Origin: Gymnothorax reevesii
Lineage: Eukaryota > Chordata > Actinopteri > Anguilliformes > Muraenidae
Direction: 5' to 3'
Assembly (NCBI GenBank): GCA_029721435.1
Contig: CM056573.1
Coordinates: 2,216,501-2,280,500, forward strand
Length of the DNA stretch: 64,000 nt
The notes beneath the pieces are model-generated. The model saw only the letters and a list, made by a program, of their open reading frames with translations. It was not told the origin of the DNA and searched no databases. Positions 18,072 through 30,065 of this stretch are shown in pieces (position 1 is the first letter of the stretch; the number at the start of each line of letters is the position of its first letter). Position numbers and translations under genes: made by a program.

Positions 18072-19114
18072 GCATGTGTTGTGTTCTGGCCTTTGGCCAG
18101 GACAGCATTTATGGTTTTAACAGTTTCTTGTTCCAAGTTTCATAGTTCATAGTTCATAGTTCCATAGTTCATGTTTCATGTCACAGTTTTAACAGTTTCT
18201 TGTTTCAGGATTTTTCATTCCATGTCCATGTTTTTACTTTTCCATGTTTTTGTTTTCGCCAGGTCTGCCATGCCACTCCACCGCTTGTCTGCGTTCCGCC
18301 CCGTGCCTTCGTTGTTGCACATTTCAGAGCTCTGGTTGGCTTTGGTATTTCCCCCTTCCTTCTGTGCTGTGCTGTGTTCGGGGCTGTCTAAGCTTAATTG
18401 GCAATTAACTGTTTTTAAGTTACTAACATTTATTAACACTCACTGGGTGGTGTAATGCATTAGATAGGCACATTACTAATATTACTAATTTAGACAGGGA
18501 GTTTATTGTCATGATTCCTGCTTTGCTATTTCAAGATCTTGCTGTGCTTTTCTGTTCTGAACATTCATGCTGCTTTCAAACTGCATACTTAATTGGTACT
18601 TAAGCTGAGCCGCTCATTCTCTTAATGAGCAAGTCTTGTCAACCAATCTCTGTCCATGTCCAATGATCTTGCCCTGCCTCTTGTTTCTCTTTCTCCAGGT
18701 GTTGCCCTTCATGTGTCATGATTACCAAGCCTTTATCTGGTTGCGGTGGAAGTTGGCTGGCAGACAGTGTCTCGCGTCTCGTTGCATGTTCAAGTTTTGC
18801 CAAGTTCTTGTTGTCAAGTTCCCTTGCATTTCTAGTTTCAAGTCTTGTCCTAGCCTCTTGTCTTATGTATATATATTTAGTCTTGTTATTTATTTTTCTT
18901 GATCTTCTTGCCTGGAGTTTCCAGTGCCTTTTGTTTTTTGTCATTTGCATTCTTTGTTTTTTAGCTCTGTGTAGCATACCTTAGTTTGTTTTTTGCAACC
19001 CTTTGGGCCAAGTTTTTTGTTGGCCCTCGTGCCTTTTTTGTTTTATTTTGTTTATAAATAAATCCTCATTCCCTTTTCCCGCATCTGGTGTCAAACTGAT
19101 TCCATATCAGCATG
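18072..19114 (+). mobile_element. solo LTR, family B (plus)
   Basis: The LTR is 18077-19109 (1033 bp), starting TGTTGTGTTC and ending CCATATCA, with a perfect 5-bp duplication GCATG at 18072-18076 and 19110-19114. An AATAAA-type signal lies near 19055, followed by a TCTGGTGTC end block reminiscent of family A's TCTGGTTGTC, so the two LTR families may be distant relatives. Near 18140-18180 it contains a short tandem run of CATAGTT words. No internal retroelement sequence adjoins it. Confidence 0.82.
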
Positions 19115-19381
19115 GGTATGTGTATTACAGCTAAAGCAAATTTACCATTATTACAGGGCTCCCAAAGGCTAAATTGGGCGCTTTAATATAATTTTATAGC
19201 GTTACCAAGTAGTTAAGGATTTAGAAAACAGCCATATTGAAGATGGGGTGAATCATAATTTTCTTTATCTTCAAAAAATGCTCTGCTACTCAGGAATATT
19301 ATATTTTACATTTTCTTTATCAGTTAGAAAACTCCACTGAACTGACACAGATTCTTGGTGTCCAGAAGAGTGGGTTTTACA

Positions 19382-19723
19382 GTCCTAACCAGTGGTGTAG
19401 TCTAGTTTTTTGTAGTGGGTAAACTGTGAAACTCGCACTCAACAGTCTCAGAGCTATATGTATAGCTATATATATATACATATACATATATATATATATT
19501 TGTTTATACAGGCGACAAAAGCCCCAGAGGTCCTAGGTGCTTCAATCCTAACGCAAACTGGGTCCGGAGTGAATTTAATGAATAAACATGTGAAAGCTCC
19601 ATTTCAAAATTATATTACGTATCTTCACACATTTTGAAGAGGGTATATGCTAATCATTGACATTTTCTAGTGGGAATACGGCATATACTTGCGGATCACG
19701 TAGACTACACCACTGGTCCTAAC
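19382..19723. mobile_element. hAT-type MITE, 326 bp, perfect 8-bp duplication
   Basis: The element 19390-19715 begins CAGTGGTGTAGTCTA and ends TAGACTACACCACTG. The identical 8-bp sequence GTCCTAAC flanks it on both sides (19382-19389 and 19716-19723). An AT dinucleotide run (19455-19500) lies inside. There is no coding capacity. Termini and duplication length place it in the hAT superfamily. Confidence 0.92.
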
Positions 19724-20273
19724 TCTCTGGGGTGAGCAAAATTATTTGGACTGTAACTGAAGATCCATCTTTAGTATTAGAGGCTCGGCTCTCTGCGCTG
19801 GTGTCAGTCAGTTTGAGAGTCAATGGACCACATACATCTGGAAGCAGGAAAATTATCATTTTGTGAATTTTCAGAAAAAGGTTTAGTGAAGCTGGATGGA
19901 AGCTGGATCTCTCCCAAACTTTCCTGTTCTAATCTCAGCAGCTACTGTACAAACACACTCAGAAATCATCTACTATTCCTTAGGACAAGAGCCGTGATCA
20001 TCCATTTCTAAATCACACGACAGGCGTGTCCTGGGAGCATGTGATGGATTCACAGGCGCGCGCTTCCAAGATCGTTTCAGTGATGAACGCGACCGCACCC
20101 AGCAGGGTCCGTTAACATTTTACTTCATCATTTTGACTTACCGAGACGAATTGTAAATTGTAATAACGGATGGTTTGCGATTTATGATTGCAATTAGTCA
20201 ACCAATTCACACAGATTTATAACACTGATTCCACTGGTAAGAAACATGGATGTTGTGTGGTGAGGAGAGCGAG
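19724..20273. other. non-coding, no supported gene
   Basis: Nothing with domains or element ends. Confidence 0.4.
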
Positions 20274-20338
20274 AGTGTGTGTGTGTGTGCGTGTGTGTGT
20301 GTGTGTGTGTGAGTGAGTGAGTGTGTGTGTGTGTGTGT
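20274..20338. repeat. (GT)n microsatellite, slightly interrupted
   Basis: About 65 bp of GT repeat with one GC and a GAGTGAGTGA interruption. Confidence 0.9.
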
Positions 20339-21129
20339 TACCTTGCTATGCCCGGGACAGTCTGCGGCCGAATGTGTTCCGGACTGGTAACTGGTGGAAG
20401 ATAGGACCTGGGGGAATGCAGAATGAGGCCTATTAATACTTACAGTAACACAATAACTCTACTGTAACCTGCCAAACCATAATGTGGATTTGCTTATAAA
20501 CAACACATTTAGCAAGATGAATCGGTCACCACCAAAACAGAAGTCTGAGCAAGGACAAACAGAGATGCAGGAGTGAGTTAATAATATTTATTGGAGATTA
20601 AAATAAAAACAGCAGGTCACACAGCTCAGAGGCCTGAGGCCTTATTAATAAAAATCAATGCGTGGATTTCATACCTAAATAATATGTAGGCACAAAAGAT
20701 AAAAATGAAATTTTGTGGAAAATAACCTAATTTATAAACCTATGGGTAAAATAAACTGCATGGAATTTTCATTTATTTAATCAGGTTGGAATTGGAATTT
20801 ATTGACATTGTGCATAATCTTAATATTTACCCTTTTTTAAATGTCACATTTGTTTTTATAAATCAGAAATCTGCAAATAAAGTGACGTACTCATGTTTTC
20901 TGTGTCCACGGCCTGTTTATAAAACAGCAGATATAAATGGAGGTGAGGACATTCGCCCACTGAAGAGTCGTTGGGGGACTAATGTTCTCTCCACCATTTT
21001 ACAGAATTAAACTCACTGCTCCAACTCCGCAGCTTTCAGCAGTGATTGTGTCATCAGCATTACAATGTTAGTCTAAGCTCAGTCTAATGATTTTATAAGT
21101 GCTGTGAAAAAGCATTTGCCCTGATTTCC
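20339..21129. other. non-coding, no supported gene
   Basis: AT-rich; no supported element. The frame at 20786-21010 has no recognisable domain. Confidence 0.4.
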
Positions 21130-21430
21130 TCCATTATTATCCCCCCGGCATATAATGCGGGGGGGATATAGCGATCAGTGGGACCGTCTGTCCGTCCGTT
21201 TGTCTGTCCGTCCGTCTGTAATAAAATTGTTTCCGGACCAGAACTCAAAAACTAAACCACTTACAAACGCCACATTTGGTATGGAGCTTCTCCTTATGGT
21301 CAAGTTGCGCCTTTTGGGGGTTTCAGTCCGTCCGTCTGTCCACACAACCTGTAGGTTACACAACCTACAGCCGGGGGGATCCGCCATTGCCAGATGGCTC
21401 TTGTTGCATATTAGTAACACTAAATGGCTG
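21130..21430. repeat. dispersed repeat with (CCGT/CTGT) run
   Basis: Starts in a C/G-rich block (CCCCCCGGCATATAATGCGG, itself nearly palindromic), then GGGGGGATATAGCGATCAG and a CCGT/CTGT tetranucleotide run (21185-21220), with a second shorter run near 21330. It resembles a repeat seen often in fish sequence, but the family name is not known to me. Confidence 0.45.
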
Positions 21431-21548
21431 AAGATATTTATACAAAACATGAAACAGGGGATACATTAGGAAAGAAAATAACTTTTTACATGATCATTCA
21501 ATTATCAAAGGAAAAAGGTCATCTTACACCTACATCACATACATACTG

Positions 21549-21570
21549 CACACACACACACACACACACA
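21549..21570. repeat. (CA)n microsatellite
   Basis: Eleven CA units. Confidence 0.9.
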
Positions 21571-22047
21571 GACATACTATATATGGAAAAAGTAAGAGTC
21601 CGCCTTTGCTAAGTGGTTCTGCCACCTTAAGCTGCAGGGATGTCTACTTAGTGTCTGACAATGAAATACAGCTGTGAAGGAATTATGGCCCAGTCCAGTG
21701 TTCAGAACTGCTTTAATTCAGCTATATTTGAGGTTTTTTGAGTGTGAACTACCTGTTTAAGGTCCTGCCACAGTATCTTAACAATAAGGATTTATACCTT
21801 TGGCAAATATGGCCAGTCACACAGGCCCTGGAGCAGAAAAGATTTCTGGCACAATCACCGCACCGCCACCATCTTTACCTGTTTGAATGATATTCAAACT
21901 GTACATATTACATAAGCTTTATGCCAGATTTAATGGACCCAAGTCATCCATAAAGGTCCACTTGTGACCCACCAGTCCACAGAACATTACACCAAAAGGC
22001 TGAGGGAACAAAACAAGGTGTTTTTTGGCAAATGTGAGATTAGCCCC

Positions 22048-24480
22048 GTCTCTTTAATTCTCAAAACTCAAAACTTAAACTTTGTTTATAGAGCACATTT
22101 AAAACGACAGCAGTCGACTAAAGTGCTGTACATAAGTGGGCACCAGGTTACGCCCAACAAAAAGTAAGTTAATAAATAGATAAAGAATAATAAGAATTAC
22201 AGCAATCAGTAAGTACAATGAAACATGGAGTTTGCATTTGCTCATTTATGAAATGCCAGGGAGAAGAATTGGGTTTTTAAAAAAGATTTAAAAGTCTCCA
22301 GGGTCTGGGACGATCTAATATAAAGGGAAAGACTGTTCCAAAGCCTGGGAGCAGCTGCCGCAAAGGCCCTGTTTCCTCTAGACTTTACTCTAGTTTTTGG
22401 CACCTCCAACAACAGTTGCTCAGAAGACCTTAAGGCTCTGGTTGGGCTGTAGCGGAGGGTTTTAAAAACAATGAAGAGAAGTTTAAAATCAACGTGATAC
22501 TGGGAGCCACTGAAGGGAGGCTAAGACTGGCATGATGTGGTCGCGCTTTTTCTTTCCCGAGAAAAGACGAAGCGGCAGCATTCTGATGAGCTGAAGGCGG
22601 TTGAGAGAGGACTGGTCCAAGCTAACCTACAGGGAGTAACAATAATCTAAACTACTTGTAATAAAGGCACGGATAACCTTTTCAAGGTCGATTTTAGAAA
22701 AATAGGACTTAGTCTTGGCTAAAAGACGGAATTGGAAAAAGCTTGTTTTTACAACAGCACTGATCTGCTTATCAAATTTAATCTGGCTGTCGAAAATCAC
22801 CCGAAAGTTCCTTACACTGGACTGAATGTTGGAACTCATGGGGCCCAGGATATCACCAGAACATGCTGTGGAAGTCTTTCCTCCAAACAGGATAATATCG
22901 GTCTTGGATTCGTTAAGATTTAGAAAATTAGCACTCATCCATGACTTAACATCACTCAGACAATCAAACAGTGGCTGCATTGAATCCTTTCCTATCGACC
23001 TTAGTGGCAGGTAAATCTGGATATTGTCTGAAAAGCAATTAAAAGGAATTTGATGCTTTCGAAAAAACAACACCAAGAGGCAACATATACAAAATAAAAA
23101 GAATAGGGCCTAATATGGAGCCTTGCGGGACTCCACAGGTTAGTGGGGCCACAGGAAAAGTGACCCAACTGCACAGAAAAGCTCTGCTCTGTAAGGTAGG
23201 ACCTGAACCAGCGGAGGGCAGAGCCTGTAATGCCCACACGCTGCTCGAGACGATGCAGCAGAATCGCATGGTCCTCTGTGTCAAAGGCAGCTGACAGGTC
23301 TGAAAGCATCAGGACAGCAGGACTGCCTGAGTCAGCAGCTAAAATCAAATCATTAAAAACTCTCAGTAGGGCAGTTTCAGAGCTGCGTCTGGGTTTGAAG
23401 CCAGACTGAAACTTCATGGATGTTGTGCAGGGCGAAAAACGTCTCTCCAAGACACAAGATCTAAAATATGCCCCTTTTCATGCGTCGGACCAGATACACA
23501 TTGAGTAAAATCAAAGGAATCAATCAGATTTAAAAAGTCCCTTACCAGAATTCGGGATTCGCAACAAACGTGAATATTAAAATCACCAGAGATGAAAATA
23601 TGGTCGTTTTTCACCACAATCCCAGACGGAAATTCCTCAAAGTCATTAATAAAGTCCTTGTTGTATTTTGGTAGGCGATATACAACGGCGCAAAGGACGG
23701 GAAACGACAGGTTCCGTTTGAAGAGCTGCAGCTCAAAGCTGCAATAGCTCATCACACGCTGGGCACTGAAGTTCGGATTTAAACACACTTGCTACGCTGC
23801 CGCCACTGCCCGTGGTACGGGGCGAACTAAAGAAAGAGCAGTCAGGAGGAATGAGTTCAGAAAACGGGGCACAGTCACCAGCATGGATCCACGTTTCTGT
23901 CACACAGATAAAATCCAATTTGCGGGAGGTAAAGAAGTCATTTAAAAGGAAAGTTTTATTAGCCACTGACCTGCCGTTTAGTATGGCCATGCTCAAGTTT
24001 CGCTCAGGGCCGGCTGATGACGCAACGCGTCTCAGCTGGCGGAGGTTGCCGTGGTGAACGCCACGACCTGGATGCCAGCCTGAGGCTGACAGCACTGCGG
24101 GAGCGGAAGGTCCAGTCACCGGTGAGAACAGGGGCGACGGCTCCTGGAAGATGGGATGTATCCACCGCCCATTTAAATACCGGGCAGGAGGAGCAAGTCC
24201 GAAGCGTGGATCGGTAGAAGAAGAGGCCGAAAGGTAAGCCTTGAGTCTGGCAAGCACACCGGCATGTTTTCCCCGTCTTCTAGTGCGCTTTCTTCGTAGA
24301 AGTAGGCAGGATAGCCGGTGTTGGTATTCTGTGCCGACAGAGCGTAATCTCTGACAACGCCCCCTTCAGGGAGAGACTCAGGGCAGACGGCGCAGGTGAT
24401 TGGGAATATCTGCCAACACAGGAGGAAGTGTTTGCCGATCAAACAATGAGCGATCCGACAGCAATAAAGTCTCCAATGAA
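22048..24480 (-). mobile_element. L2-type LINE, internally deleted (minus)
   Basis: Minus-strand LINE with the 5' region at about 24.0-24.5 kb, endonuclease at 23.46-24.1 kb, reverse transcriptase at 22.63-23.45 kb and a 3' tail at 22.05-22.6 kb (TTTATAGAGCACATTTAAAA, as in related fish LINE tails). A junction at about 23455 joins the endonuclease block directly to the palm of reverse transcriptase, skipping the endonuclease C-terminus, linker and fingers. The 5' and 3' limits are approximate; no duplication was found. Confidence 0.8.
22627..24257 (-). pseudogene. LINE endonuclease-reverse transcriptase, deleted and mutated
   Basis: From the 5' side: an N-terminal region, then MAILNGRSVANKTFLLNDFF and LDFICVTETWIH (endonuclease), ISGDFNIHV and THEKGHILDLV, then an abrupt change to FQSGFKPRRSSETAL, LSDLSAAFDTEDHAILLHRL, CGVPQGSILGPILF and DYCYSL. 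Several frameshifts separate the pieces. The catalytic YADD block reads FSDN in the frame ending at 22627, so the active site itself is altered. The protein would have nicked DNA and reverse-transcribed the LINE RNA; this copy cannot. Confidence 0.82.
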
Positions 24481-25481
24481 GCTTTGATTATGACTTGATT
24501 TTTGATTTTAATGGAGAAATAATAAAAACTGGACAGTGAGGCCCACAGTTTCTTGAATGTTTATCTGGGTTCTTTCGTGACTTCCCAGATGAGTTGTTGA
24601 TGTCACGGTTCTAACACGTTATTTTGTGGAAAATTCATATGTATCGATCAACTCAAATAGCCATTTATCATGACAGTAATGAAATTAACATTATAAATAC
24701 CAGCAGTTTCAAGCTTTTTTTCGCCAAAATAGATGTACTTTTCAAGCCCTGAAAACAACACAATAAAATTCACATTTTCAAGGATTTCTCGCATCCAAAG
24801 TGTAATGTGTTCTTAGAGGAATTTTGGTCGGTCAGACAATGTTCAACAAATTCACTGTTGATTCCAGGTTTCACCATTTGCAGCTACTATCACTGTGGTC
24901 AACCATAGTCCAAGCCTCAGAAATAATTTTTCTAAACATTTCCTGACTGATATGTATCAATCACTTTCTCATCAGAAAGTATGAGTGCGCTGATTGCTGA
25001 GGCCTTTTAGCTGACTTCGCATTGCTGGACGGGGTCTATTTTAAGTAATGTTTAGATTCAGAGAGGCTGGAAGTACTCAGCCTGGGTGTGTTAAATCTAA
25101 TTTAGCCCAGTGATCAATTGAAATCAATCAACAGGCAGACTGAGTAAATAGCAGTGACATCACTTTTTACACACAGCAGCAGTTCCTTCGATAAATGAAA
25201 AGATCGTTTAACTAACGACCCTCTCTAGATGGGATCACAACAATCACACTTCCTCCGATGCCCACCACACCCACCAACGTAATTCAGCCTTATTGTGTTC
25301 TTAACAATACAACTGCACAGTTCAGTGACTGAATCTCACGTCACGAGGACACAACCTGTTCACAGAATGACAGATGTGCAAAAACCAGGCAAAGTTCTCA
25401 AAAAACAGCTCCTGAGTGGCACCTGCTACAATAAGTTCCTTTGACAAATCAGTGTCTCCAGGACCACATTTGGCCATAGTG
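24481..25481. other. non-coding, no supported gene
   Basis: No frame with domains, no element termini. Confidence 0.4.
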
Positions 25482-25502
25482 ACACACACACACACACACA
25501 CG

Positions 25503-25537
<35 letters not shown>

Positions 25538-25556
25538 GCAAACACACACACACACA
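25482..25556. repeat. (CA)n microsatellite with CG steps
   Basis: About 75 bp of CA repeat, interrupted by ACGCACGC steps at two places. Confidence 0.9.
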
Positions 25557-25789
25557 GACTCAGGCAAAAAAAATACAATCAGCCGACAGTTGCGGCTGGT
25601 AAAAACTGTATTTTGTATTTACAGTATTTACATTTGTCCAATATTAAATCTTGAGATCTGAAACAACCAAGAGTGAAAAAAGCTCTAAAAGGGGGGCAGA
25701 TATTTTTTCACAGCCCTTTAGACAATCCTCTGGGTAATAACGGGTTCAGCAGGGGGATGCTGATGTAATGATGATGTAAGCGATGTGGG

Positions 25790-26060
25790 CGTCACCCTCG
25801 GTAAGTGAAACCAGCACTTTTGTGAAGGCGCCATTAGTGTTGAAACCTACGATGATATTTTGGAGCAGATCACACTGCCTTCAAGAGGACATCTTTTCTA
25901 GGGTTGCTTATGCATATTTCAACAACACAGCGCAAACCCACATTCTACATGCTGTACAAATGCATGGCTGCGTAGGAAGAAGGTTCAGATGTTAGACTGG
26001 CCCGCCTGCTGTCCTGACTTAGCGCCAACAGAGAACGTGTGGTGCAATTTTTAATGTAAT
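25790..26060 (+). pseudogene. Tc1-like transposase catalytic fragment A
   Basis: Plus-strand codons spell YDDILEQITLPSRGHLF, a stop, CIFQQHSANPHS and WLRRKKVQMLDWPACCPDL, then APTENVW (25848-26049). This is the Tc1 catalytic core from the second acidic residue to the third; the QQDNAKPH-type block has lost its Asp (QQHSANPH) while the Glu of PTENVW remains. Upstream the reading degrades. No inverted ends were found. It belongs to the subfamily with WPACSPDLSPIENVW signatures, different from fragment B. Confidence 0.78.
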
Positions 26061-26339
26061 ACAGGCCGAAGATAATTTTAAAAACAACTGCTGTCTGACA
26101 ATTTTTTTTCTTCGGTGAAAAAAACCCTTCACAATAGTTTGCTAGAACAAGAACAGCCTAGAGAGGGTTGTGGTATTTATGTCAATGTCATTAATCACAA
26201 GAACACCTCTTGGTTTATCAAAATATGTTAACCACTGGCAAGTGTCACAATCAGGACATCTTCAAAATAATAAAAAAAAAACTGTACAGATGTCTGCCAA
26301 TAGGACTATTTCCTTTGTATTGACACTGCCATCAAAACC

Positions 26340-26672
26340 AACTATGTTAATAATGCATTGGGCTGAAATTCACAATTCATGTGGACAATAACCCAAAGTA
26401 ACTCAGAAAGCAATCCCACAATCCCAGACTTTCTCAAGAGGAAGAAGCAGAGTGTTTGTTAAAGGCCAAGTCAATCACCTGACCTAATTGAGCCTGAATT
26501 TCACTTGCTTCAGGCAAAAATGCCAGCAGCATGCCCTCAGAACGAGCAGGAACTGCTGACAGCTGCAGGGAAGGCTGGGCATTACATCATCAGGGGAAAA
26601 ACCCAGCCTTTGGGGAAGTCTGTGGGCTCCAGACTTCAGGCAGTCATTGACTTAGAAGGATCTGTAAACTAA
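26340..26672 (+). pseudogene. Tc1-like transposase C-terminal fragment B
   Basis: Codons near 26384 read DNNPK (second acidic block), and from 26463 RPSQSPDLIEPEFHLLQ, then KMPAACPQNEQELLTAAGKA and GSRLQAVIDLEGSVN to a stop near 26672. This matches the C-terminal third of a Tc1-family transposase with two bases or codons lost around the catalytic Glu (SPDLNPIE reduced to SPDLIE). Stops and shifts make it non-functional. It follows fragment A by 300 bp on the same strand but belongs to a different subfamily, so they are not one gene. Confidence 0.75.
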
Positions 26673-26802
26673 TGTTAAAAATTAATGTGAATGCACGACA
26701 ATGTTGGACTGTCCACATACTTTTTTTTTCGCGGAGGGGGGCAATTTGTGGACTTCATAATGAAGCCACAGCATCAAAGACGTCTTCAGACTGAAATTGT
26801 AC

Positions 26803-26852
26803 TGCAGTACACAATACTATGTAGTACTATACAATACTATACAATACTATCG
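26803..26852 (+). repeat. ACAATACTAT decamer repeat
   Basis: Four to five imperfect copies of a 10-bp unit in tandem. Confidence 0.7.
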
Positions 26853-29214
26853 CCGTGGTCTCTTCATTAAGGCAAGTCATCCAAAAACAGAAGACACTTA
26901 CTGCATGCATTTTTTCATCTGTATATGGATTAACTCCATAGCCAGTGTCCTCAGAACACACATTTGTTTACCCCTGTACTGTCCCAGTGAAGATCACTCT
27001 GGGTGAAGGTCTGTGTGCATTTCTGGTCTCAAACATCTGCATAAATAATGCAGCACTGATGATGGCAGTTACACTCCTGCTCCCTTCAGAGTTTGGCAGC
27101 ACACCTCTCCCACACACTCTCTGGAATAACGCTACGGTGAAGCTACACTCTTGTCCTAACAAAAATGCAAGTAAAAAAAGAAAACAGTGATTGTGTAAAT
27201 TTGTAAATCATCCAAGGCCTGTACTGAAGAGAGTTCACCCCAAAATCAATCACATATTTTCCATTTTACTTGTAGTGAAATTTATCCATCTGTATTGTTT
27301 TGGTTTGAGTTGCTGACCTTTAAAACTATCGGCTGTAGACATGTCGGCCTTCTCTTGAACATACTGGACTAAATTGCATTCTTCTTGTGGTGCTCAAAGC
27401 ACCAAAAATACATTTGAAAAATTCAAAAGCGATGTCTCTTTACCGAAATCATGTCTCAGTGGCTGAAGAAAATCCAAAGATCATTTGGTGAGCAGTTTAA
27501 TGTAGGAATCTTCTCTCTACCAAACTTTCTACAAAACTATTTTCTTTCTCCTGAGCTACTCCTGAAGGTCGCATTAAGACCACAGCCCTGATGCTAGGCT
27601 CAAAAGTTTTGATACTGAAGCTTTGATGTTTGGCTGAAATGAAAATATTGAGATCATAGGAATGTCTGTTTAGGGTTACTAAGATTGTTGACCTTTAGGC
27701 CACAGTGACCTTGACAATGAATTTATTTTCCAAAGCGAATCTCAGAGACCATGACACTACACACCTGTTGGGCTCAAGTGAAGCCTTTACTCTATTGGCC
27801 TTTTGATTGTAAGTCAACACATTGGCACTGTGTCCTTGAAACTGAAATGATTTTCTGTCAATTTACTGTTTTGGTTATTCAGCTTAGGTGTTTCTTTTAA
27901 ATGATGGCATATGATCATTGCGCTTATTTTAATGATCCTTATGCCGAATTTGAACTTTAACCTTGAAATTTTTTTGCGGAGTGTCACCCAGGAACTGTCG
28001 ACATGGGAACTTTGATATTACACCTCAAATGAAAGATTTAATGCATAGGTATGTTTCTTTAGGAACAGTAAGAACTTTTACTGTAACGAGAGGTGTTTTA
28101 AACGTAAGGAGATAATGAACCGTATTGTTTCATGATGGGAAAATTTGACATGCTAAAGAGGGAAACAAGTCAATGTTTTACATTCTGTCGGCCGATCATA
28201 CGGTCAGACAGCTCCGATATTTACAACGGACTGTACAGTTTGGGAGCTTAACAACGATGCAACACGTCTTTGTGATTTGCTATATTTTGACTTAATGTCA
28301 AAGACTTAGAAGGAAATAAACACATTTTAATATCTCTGTCTGATTTGATCGGCAGGTGAACTGAAATGCATCATCACCATAGGAAAACATAGCTCTCGCT
28401 GATAAACCTGTGACAGCTAAAAAACATGATGAAGACCTTCGGTTTAATGTCAGTGCAGTGAGGCAGGCTGGTTGGACTCCAGTTCCCATCACTCTGACCA
28501 TGATTCAGGAACAGGAAGAGCAGCTGTATGTAAACAAGATGACATGCCCTTACAGAGGCGGGGCCTCCAGTCCCTTAATGGCCTTGCATTTACACTGGCC
28601 ACCCCAAGAGTGAAAAATTTTGTCCTTCAGAGCGAATTTTATAACTCCATGTAGTTAGCAGTTGGACAGTATTGACAACTATAAAAATCAAATAGCAACA
28701 TCACTGCTGTAACTTTTGCACTGTGACGTTGGAACTACATTCCGCACTTTCCGCCATTTTAGCTTTTATCCGTCTACTAAACTGATCTACTTGTCCTACA
28801 TTGTGCTATTTTCATTTCGTCTTTAACAAAATATTTAGCCCCATCAAAAAAAATCCCCAGAGTCTGGAAATCCCTGAACTCACATATTTACAGTCTTTAA
28901 GTTCTGTGAGCTGCTGCTGTTTGCAGATGGTCAGTCTTATACCCGTCTCAATTTTCCAGAAAATTAGGTTGTAAATACACAGTGAAATGTAAGGCTGTGT
29001 TCTTTGGTACAATTAAAATTAATTATAGGATTGAGGGAACTGGTCATTACACTACAACTGTATGTACGATGTACCTACAGGACACCTCCCCAGTGACCAG
29101 CTGTGGTGCCTTTTCAGACTCTTATTACACATTGCTTATGACTCCTGATCTAATGCACAATCTGCAGCCCGATGTTTAAGAAACAAGATTTCACATTTAT
29201 CATGAAAAAAGATG
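26853..29214. other. non-coding, no supported gene
   Basis: About 2.4 kb with no domain-bearing frame. Around 27690-27730 a GACCTTTAGG...GTGACCTTGACAATG stretch resembles the tract at 470-510, suggesting remnants of the same dispersed repeat. Otherwise featureless to my reading. Confidence 0.4.
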
Positions 29215-29530
29215 CATCACTCATACACTACATATCCAGAAGTAGGTAGACACCTGACATCCAACATCTCTTTGAAGACTATGAGCATTAATATGGAGTT
29301 TAGCAACCCTTTGTCGATATTACAGCCTCGGCTCTTCTGGGGAGGCTTTCATCTACTGTAGATGTTGGAGCATTGCTGGAGGGTTATATTCTGGAGCATT
29401 ATTTAGGTCAGGCTCTGATGTTGGGCATATGGCCTGGCTCACAGCTCGTTCTCTAGTTGATCCCAAAGGAGTTGGAGGAGGTTGAGGTCAGGGCTCTCTG
29501 TAGACCAGTGGAAATCACAATCCATGTTGC
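29215..29530 (+). repeat. dispersed fish repeat (GTAGACACCTGAC type)
   Basis: Reads like a widespread fish repeat: CATATCCAGAAGTAGGTAG with ACACCTGACATCC at the left, then TTAATATGGAGTTTAGC, CTCTTCTGGGGAGGCTTTC, GATCCCAAAGGAGTTGGAGG and GGTTGAGGTCAGGGCTCT. Probably part of a DNA-transposon-derived sequence; the right end is not identified. Confidence 0.6.
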
Positions 29531-29929
29531 ACCGCCCAAAGCCATCGATTCCCCTCCCCTTATTCAGCCTCACGGGCAGCGTATGTTGGCTGGGATTTCA
29601 TTCAGCACCCCTGGTCGCCACTGTAGGTCGGACAGCTCCCGCCACTGGCCGCCGGGCGTGTGAGGAAAGCTCTCCCATCACATTCTGCATGAGGCCACAC
29701 ACCTGATCATCATTTGCACACAACAAGCTGGCAATATGAAGCTGACACGACCGCAAACGGTGACAGGTCGGCTGGGAGTGCGTTTCACAAGTGTGTTACT
29801 CATTGTTGTTCTCTCTCTATTAATCTATCGGAGACCAAAGGGAAAGAGATGGGGAAATACACAATGTACGCTCCCTGCAGAAAAGCCTCACGCTACTGCA
29901 ACTCTAGCATGTGACTGTGGCTGATTCAT
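29531..29929. other. non-coding, no supported gene
   Basis: Slightly GC-rich between two dispersed repeats; may belong to the first repeat's unrecognised right part. Confidence 0.35.
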
Positions 29930-30065
29930 TCATTCATCTTCTATACCCACTTATTCCTCACTAGGGTCACAGGGCGAGCTGGAGCCTATCCCAGCTGACT
30001 ACGGGCAAAGGCAGGGACCCAGCCTGGACAGGTTTCCAATCCATCGCAGAGCGCACACACTATTA
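29930..30065 (+). repeat. dispersed fish repeat (GCTGGAGCCTATCCCAGCTG type)
   Basis: ATCTTCTATACCCACTTATT, then GCTGGAGCCTATCCCAGCTG, GCAGGGACCCAGCCTGGACA and CAATCCATCGCAGAG. This block is very common in fish genomes and normally occurs with the GTTTGCATGTTCTCC block seen at 40.9 kb. Fragment only. Confidence 0.65.
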
